Program-made: the position numbers and the translations under genes | Shown here: positions 6,123 through 9,356 of the stretch, one piece after another | Numbering within the stretch: position 1 is the first letter of the stretch | How the letters are laid out: each line of letters opens with the position of its first letter | The notes under the pieces: generated by a model | Seen by the model: only the letters and a program-made list of their open reading frames with translations | Database searches by the model: none | Told to the model about the DNA's origin: nothing | Origin: Candidatus Treponema excrementipullorum | Lineage (GTDB): Bacteria; Spirochaetota; Spirochaetia; Treponematales; Treponemataceae | Length of the DNA stretch: 9,356 nt | Assembly: GCA_018883625.1 (NCBI GenBank) | Contig: JAHLFV010000178.1 | Coordinates: 1-9,356 of the forward strand | Direction: 5' to 3'

Positions 6123-7800
6123 ATTTTTTACAAAGTATCCATTCCTTACCATGAGGTTCTATAACTCCGTCCCGTCTTAAACTTTGAAGAATATTTTTTA
6201 TCTTATTTTTCTTCTGAATATCCGTCATGGAGTCACCAAGTTTTTCCAAAAGAATTTCTTCTAAATCAGCTTTCTTAGCTGTCTTAAACTTTTTAATATA
6301 ATCAATAATTATTTTTTTACAGTAATCATCATTAATTCCTCTCAGCTTCATATAATCTGGTTTTTGATTTGTTATTTCAGCTACAGTAGAAGAGATAAAA
6401 TAATTATTACGTTTTCCTTCTATCAGATTTTTGGATTTAAGAAGTTTATACTCTTCGTTTGTAAGTTTTTTGTTTTTTTGAACCTTATCTAAAAGCATGA
6501 TTTCAAATAGAGAGAGAGTTTTATCTTCTGCAAGTTTTCTTGCATAATTTGAATCTAACACTTTTCCAGTTATGGTAACTTTTACTTTGTGATCAGATAG
6601 GTCATACTCAGGCAAAGGGAAAAATTTATCCCTTTGAATATTAAATAGTTTTTTAATTCCGCTTCCAATTGTATCAATCATATTAAGATTGACCATTGCA
6701 TTAGCAAGGAAAGAGTTACGATATCTATTTTCTGGTGCATCAGATTTAATTACATCTTCAATTGAACTTGGAATAAAATCTCCAGAATTAGAAAAAATTA
6801 ATTCTCCATCTTCTTTTTCTATAAGAATTATTTTTCCACCCATCGTATAATCTTGATGGGCAATACAGTTGTTTAAGGCTTCTCGAATTGTGTATGGGTC
6901 ATATTGTTGAACTTCATCCGGAAAAAGATTTCCTTCTGCAATATATCTGTATTTGATATTTCGGATTTTTTTATAAACTTCTTGTATTGAAAGAATTAAA
7001 GGACATGTGAAATGTTCATAATCTTTTTCAATTCCATCTTTGTCTTTTAGAATCCAAGTAATTTTACTAGTGGCTGGACTAATATAATGTTCGGATTCTG
7101 ATTTTCCCAAGAGGACTATTGCTGTATTTGTAATTTTACCATTAATGGTTAGTTTTGCTTTATTAAGAAATGTTTGGTCATCCCATGTAGGTACTTCTTC
7201 TGCAAGTTTAGGATTTTTCTGAATATAAACGTGTCTGGCAAATTGAATTGCATCTGAATCCAAATCTTCAATGGATGCTTCGGTAATAAGTTTTGCACTC
7301 CAATCTTCAGATTTACTTTGAGATCGTATACGTTCTATTTTTTCTATACTTAAACCAACAAGAGATTCTCCGTCTCTGCCATAATACATTCTCTTAAATG
7401 CAATAGGAATTCCTTTTGGAGCCGGTGGAATCTGAAAAAGCAGAACCCTTTTATCATTGCCTTCTGCATCTTTTCTTGTACATTTGTATATTTCTATAAA
7501 TGTAAGATTTTCAGAAGTTTGTCGAGCAATTTCTTCTTTCAAGCTGTTAAGTTCTTTGTCATTATTTCTGTACTTTGTTCCAACTATCTTATGCTTTTTA
7601 TCTTCTATGCCAAAGATAAGCCATGCACAGTTTTTATTATGAAGGTTTGCCTCATTACTCAGTGCAGAAAAATATTGACCTAACTCATCGAAAGAGAATG
7701 AATTTTTTGCTTCCTTAAATTCAGTAACTTCAGTCTCGAATTGGGAAGCAATTAATTCGTCTAGTTTTTTTTCTATATCTTCATTATTAAAATTAGACAT
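6121..7800 (-). CDS. AlbA_2 (Schlafen-like) / HATPase_c_4 domain protein, possible DNA-binding regulator or defence accessory
   Basis: A 559-aa cytoplasmic protein with three visible parts. Residues about 20-140 resemble the AlbA_2 (Schlafen AlbA) domain: EVTEFKEAKNSFSFDEL, then ALSNEANL and LIFGIEDKKHKIVG. Residues about 300-385 match HATPase_c_4, with REALNNCIAHQDYTMGGKI, LIFSNSGDF and the late IGSGIKKL. The C-terminal portion (about 425-557) has winged-helix character, ending in ILQSLRRDGVIEPHGKEW. Proteins of this layout are often annotated as putative DNA-binding or RecG-like ATP-binding proteins and often lie inside type I restriction or BREX loci. The ATG has AAAGGA about 10 nt upstream. 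The gene is visibly richer in A/T than its neighbours, suggesting transfer. The pglX remnant follows, so it is probably an orphaned survivor of a defence island. Its biochemical activity is not established here. Confidence 0.85.
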   Translation of the reverse strand: MSNFNNEDIEKKLDELIASQFETEVTEFKEAKNSFSFDELGQYFSALSNEANLHNKNCAWLIFGIEDKKHKIVGTKYRNNDKELNSLKEEIARQTSENLTFIEIYKCTRKDAEGNDKRVLLFQIPPAPKGIPIAFKRMYYGRDGESLVGLSIEKIERIRSQSKSEDWSAKLITEASIEDLDSDAIQFARHVYIQKNPKLAEEVPTWDDQTFLNKAKLTINGKITNTAIVLLGKSESEHYISPATSKITWILKDKDGIEKDYEHFTCPLILSIQEVYKKIRNIKYRYIAEGNLFPDEVQQYDPYTIREALNNCIAHQDYTMGGKIILIEKEDGELIFSNSGDFIPSSIEDVIKSDAPENRYRNSFLANAMVNLNMIDTIGSGIKKLFNIQRDKFFPLPEYDLSDHKVKVTITGKVLDSNYARKLAEDKTLSLFEIMLLDKVQKNKKLTNEEYKLLKSKNLIEGKRNNYFISSTVAEITNQKPDYMKLRGINDDYCKKIIIDYIKKFKTAKKADLEEILLEKLGDSMTDIQKKNKIKNILQSLRRDGVIEPHGKEWILCKK

Positions 7801-7844
7801 CGTTTATATATCCTTTTACAGCAATATCGGAATCAATCCTCATT

Positions 7845-7884
7845 ATTATAGATTACTATTTTATTTATTTCTATATATATTATA
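7845..7884 (-). promoter_or_regulatory. Candidate -10 elements for the AlbA-domain gene
   Basis: Two perfect TATAAT hexamers occur on the minus strand, at 7845-7850 and 7879-7884, giving leaders of roughly 40 or 70 nt. Neither has a convincing -35 at 16-18 bp, and the region is so AT-rich that TATAAT is expected by chance. Confidence 0.3.
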
Positions 7885-8163
7885 CGATTCAACTCACTAC
7901 TCCTATAATACACAATCATGATATTTTCTTGGATTATAGCTAAATCTTAGCTATTTACCACTATTAGTTGCATCATCTAATGCAGGTCTGTTATATATGG
8001 GCACATTTTTGCTGGTGCAAAAACCAGGCTTTCCAGTTTCGCCAGTTTCTGCTCCGAAATCGAGTCTATTAAAAATATCAAAGAAATACCTTTTCTCTCT
8101 TAAATTTTGCTTGATTTACTTACTTTACCATACTTGTACCTTGTTGCCTATGTACAGATATTA

Positions 8164-8358
8164 TTTTTCCGGTTACACGTTAATTTTTCGGTAGCAAAAA
8201 TTATCTTTTTCAGAGACAAATTGTATATTTTTCGGTGACAAATATAAGTACTTTCAGTAGAAAAACAAGTGTAAACAGTGAGTATTCCTTCCGTAAAAGG
8301 ACTGTTTTCACCTTGTAAAAGGTGTATTTACAATCCGTAAATAGACTGTTTACGGATT
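8164..8358. repeat. Array of about nine 22-bp units with inverted-repeat arms
   Basis: Anchored on the plus strand, TTTTTC begins at 8164, 8184, 8206 and 8228, with a degenerate ACTTTC at 8250. GTAAA then begins at 8271, 8293, 8315 and 8337, exactly 22 bp apart and in the same register. Each unit reads as a 5-nt arm, a 7-nt centre and a 5-nt arm, plus a 5-nt spacer. Centres resemble one another (CGGTAGC, CAGAGAC, CGGTGAC, CAGTAGA, CAGTGAG, then AGGACTG, AGGTGTA, TAGACTG). Arms change from TTTTT/AAAAA-like to GTAAA/TTTAC while staying largely complementary. Within 8271-8369 a GT dinucleotide also opens eight of nine consecutive 11-bp blocks. The first interval is 20 bp and unit 1 is poorly conserved. 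Confidence 0.6.
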
Positions 8359-8360
8359 GT
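8330..8360. repeat. 12-bp perfect stem-loop in the last array unit
   Basis: ACAATCCGTAAA (8330-8341) and TTTACGGATTGT (8349-8360) are exact reverse complements around a 7-nt loop, TAGACTG. It is the longest stem in the array because the 5-nt spacers on both sides also pair. No T tract follows on the minus strand, so it does not look like a terminator for the SH3b gene. On the plus strand TTGTTTC follows, but no plus-strand gene precedes it. Confidence 0.75.
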
Positions 8361-8422
8361 TTGTTTCAGGGAAAGAAATAATATATTGTTATATATACAA
8401 ATACACTGTACCACAAAAATAC

Positions 8423-8448
8423 AAAAAAATTCCAGTGTGACAGCGGAA
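8423..8448 (-). terminator. Weak terminator candidate for the SH3b gene
   Basis: On the minus strand TTCC (8445-8448) can pair with GGAA (8430-8433), with limited further pairing inside, and seven T residues follow (8423-8429). The stem is short, but this is the only T tract after a hairpin downstream of the SH3b gene. If real, the 38-bp repeats are transcribed as part of the 3' untranslated region. Confidence 0.3.
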
Positions 8449-8456
8449 AATTGTTC

Positions 8457-8608
8457 TTATACCCAAATATCAACCCTAAATACCTGCGGTGGTGTTACAC
8501 CCCAGTATTTACTTTAAGTAGCTGTGGTGGTGTTACACCCAAATATCTACTTCAAGTAACCGCGGCGGCTTTATACCCCAGTTTTTACTTTAAATAGCCG
8601 CCGAAGCA
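8457..8608. repeat. Four 38-bp tandem repeats extending from the 3' end of the SH3b gene
   Basis: Units start at 8457, 8495, 8533 and 8571, exactly 38 bp apart. Units 1 and 3 share CCCAAATATC, and units 2 and 4 share CCCCAGT with TTTACTTTAA, so an older 76-bp doubling is likely. Unit 4 contains the true end of the CDS (CFGGYLK-stop). On the minus strand the same position in unit 3 reads GYLK-stop and in unit 2 SYLK-stop, while unit 1 has decayed to RYLGL with the stop lost. Two junctions create the palindrome GGTGTTACACC. Confidence 0.85.
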
Positions 8609-9356
8609 CCAGCCGACTTCACCGGGAATTAAATCACCCTCAATGTTTTTTGACCCAATCAGAGTCTCTACTTCTACCCAGTTGTCCGTTATACCGTCTA
8701 TTGTTTCTTCCTTACCCAATGAAAGTATTTTGACACGGGTCCCTGCCGGCATTGCGGTGATAACCGCACCGGATGTGCCTTCTTTTTCCCGGAGCCGCAG
8801 GTTTTCCTTTGCCCGATAGACACCGTTTACAATTCTTTTTTTATATATTTCTTCTCCGGATGCGGCATTTTCATAGTCGCAGGTACCGTCGGCATGCCGC
8901 GGAAAGGTAAACTGCGACATGTCAAAATCATTCGTGCGGATGGCATCATACAGCGCCTCTTCTTCCTCGTCGTCATAAGCACAGTATGTTGCAAAAAGGG
9001 TTTTTCCGTCCTCCAGATAGAGGTAAAGGTAATCCCCGTCAAACCGGCAATAAAGGCTGTACCCGGGTTCGGTTGCCTCCAGTGCAAACCGCATATCATA
9101 TCCTTCTTTTAAGGCATTTTCGTAGTATCCCTGTGATATACGCACATCTTCGAGCTCCAGCTCATACAAATCGGAGCTTATTTCCCTGATTTTGCATCTG
9201 TAATCGCCCAAAATCCATATCCGATAGGGATACGCGCTGTCTCCGGATGTACCGCGGGCAAACTTATCACTTGTTTTTTGCGGCATCTCGTACCAATAGA
9301 TCATGTAATCTCCGACATGATTAAAAAATTCCGTTTCTGTCCGTGCCATTTGATAC
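8585..9356 (-). CDS. SH3b-domain protein, 5' end outside the window
   Basis: The reading frame is open to the right edge. The first Met in the window (9349) has in-frame codons upstream, no visible ribosome binding site and no signal peptide after it, so the true start is probably beyond 9356. Numbering from that Met gives 254 residues. About 36-170 form an acidic beta-rich region with many aromatic residues (YRIWILGDY, YSLYCRFDGDYLYLYLEDG) that I do not recognise. About 176-254 form a bacterial SH3b domain: NLRLREKEGTSGAVITAMPAG, KILSLG, DNWVEVE and the closing GWCFGGYLK. Such domains usually bind cell-wall peptides or mediate surface protein interactions, and similar C-termini occur in secreted Treponema proteins. 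Export is inferred, not seen. Its final codons are part of a 38-bp tandem repeat. Confidence 0.85.
   Translation of the reverse strand, partial: YQMARTETEFFNHVGDYMIYWYEMPQKTSDKFARGTSGDSAYPYRIWILGDYRCKIREISSDLYELELEDVRISQGYYENALKEGYDMRFALEATEPGYSLYCRFDGDYLYLYLEDGKTLFATYCAYDDEEEEALYDAIRTNDFDMSQFTFPRHADGTCDYENAASGEEIYKKRIVNGVYRAKENLRLREKEGTSGAVITAMPAGTRVKILSLGKEETIDGITDNWVEVETLIGSKNIEGDLIPGEVGWCFGGYLK

Larger units (their letters stand above)
7801..8584. other. Long AT-rich intergenic region
   Basis: This 784-bp stretch has no gene I can support. From right to left it holds three extra copies of the 38-bp repeat (8457-8570), a weak terminator candidate (8423-8448), the 22-bp array (8164-8358) with its 12-bp perfect hairpin, and candidate promoter elements of the AlbA-domain gene. 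Between about 7977 and 8099 a 40-codon minus-strand frame (ending LESLVFAPAKMCPYITDLH) looks coding-like but lacks a start; it may be a decayed gene tail. The remainder (about 7885-7976 and 8100-8163) shows nothing recognisable. Confidence 0.6.

Noticed and set aside
8164..8358. The 22-bp array as a CRISPR array
   Set aside because: The period is far too short for repeat plus spacer, units are degenerate rather than identical repeats, and no cas genes are present.
8457..8608. 38-bp repeats as integron attC sites (GTTACAC looks core-like, and treponemes can carry integrons)
   Set aside because: The unit is too short for attC, GTTACAC does not satisfy GTTRRRY, no paired R''/R' folding is visible, and no integrase or cassette series is present.

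Overview
The window carries eight protein-coding genes, all on the minus strand, one pseudogene remnant and one long non-coding stretch. Strong AGGA/GGAG-type ribosome binding sites and sigma70-like promoters fit a host-associated, low-to-mid GC anaerobe. The C-terminal SH3b domain of the right-most protein, ending GWCFGGYLK, resembles secreted SH3 proteins I associate with Treponema, so a host-associated treponeme is my best guess. A Lachnospiraceae-type Firmicute is the main alternative, because most of the other families occur in both.

Layout in the direction of transcription (right to left). (1) 8585-9356: 3' part of a gene for an SH3b-domain protein, cut by the window edge. Its last codons and stop form one copy of a 38-bp tandem repeat that continues downstream (8457-8608). 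(2) 7801-8584: long AT-rich intergenic region holding that repeat, a weak terminator candidate, and an array of about nine 22-bp units (8164-8358) with inverted-repeat arms. (3) 6121-7800: AT-rich gene for an AlbA_2/HATPase_c_4/wHTH protein, ending in a near-perfect 44-bp palindrome. (4) 5854-6033: 59-codon remnant matching the N-terminus of PglX/N-6 adenine methylase proteins. Items 3 and 4 look like the scar of a lost restriction/BREX-type defence island. (5) 5302-5823 flavodoxin-domain protein, 4468-5229 alpha/beta hydrolase and 3415-4269 SAM methyltransferase, each with plausible signals of its own. The methyltransferase has a clear palindromic operator at its predicted transcription start. 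(6) 2203-3216 LacI-family regulator, 752-2095 MATE transporter and 114-719 GNAT acetyltransferase.

The best-supported regulatory logic is in block 6. The same 23-bp operator (20 of 23 bases identical) overlaps the -35 box of both the regulator's own promoter and the MATE promoter, with the same 17-bp spacing and the same -10 hexamer. This predicts one regulon in which the LacI-type protein controls itself and a MATE-GNAT operon, plausibly an export-plus-acetylation module. The ligand is unknown. Bases 1-113, left of the GNAT stop, hold no gene I can support.
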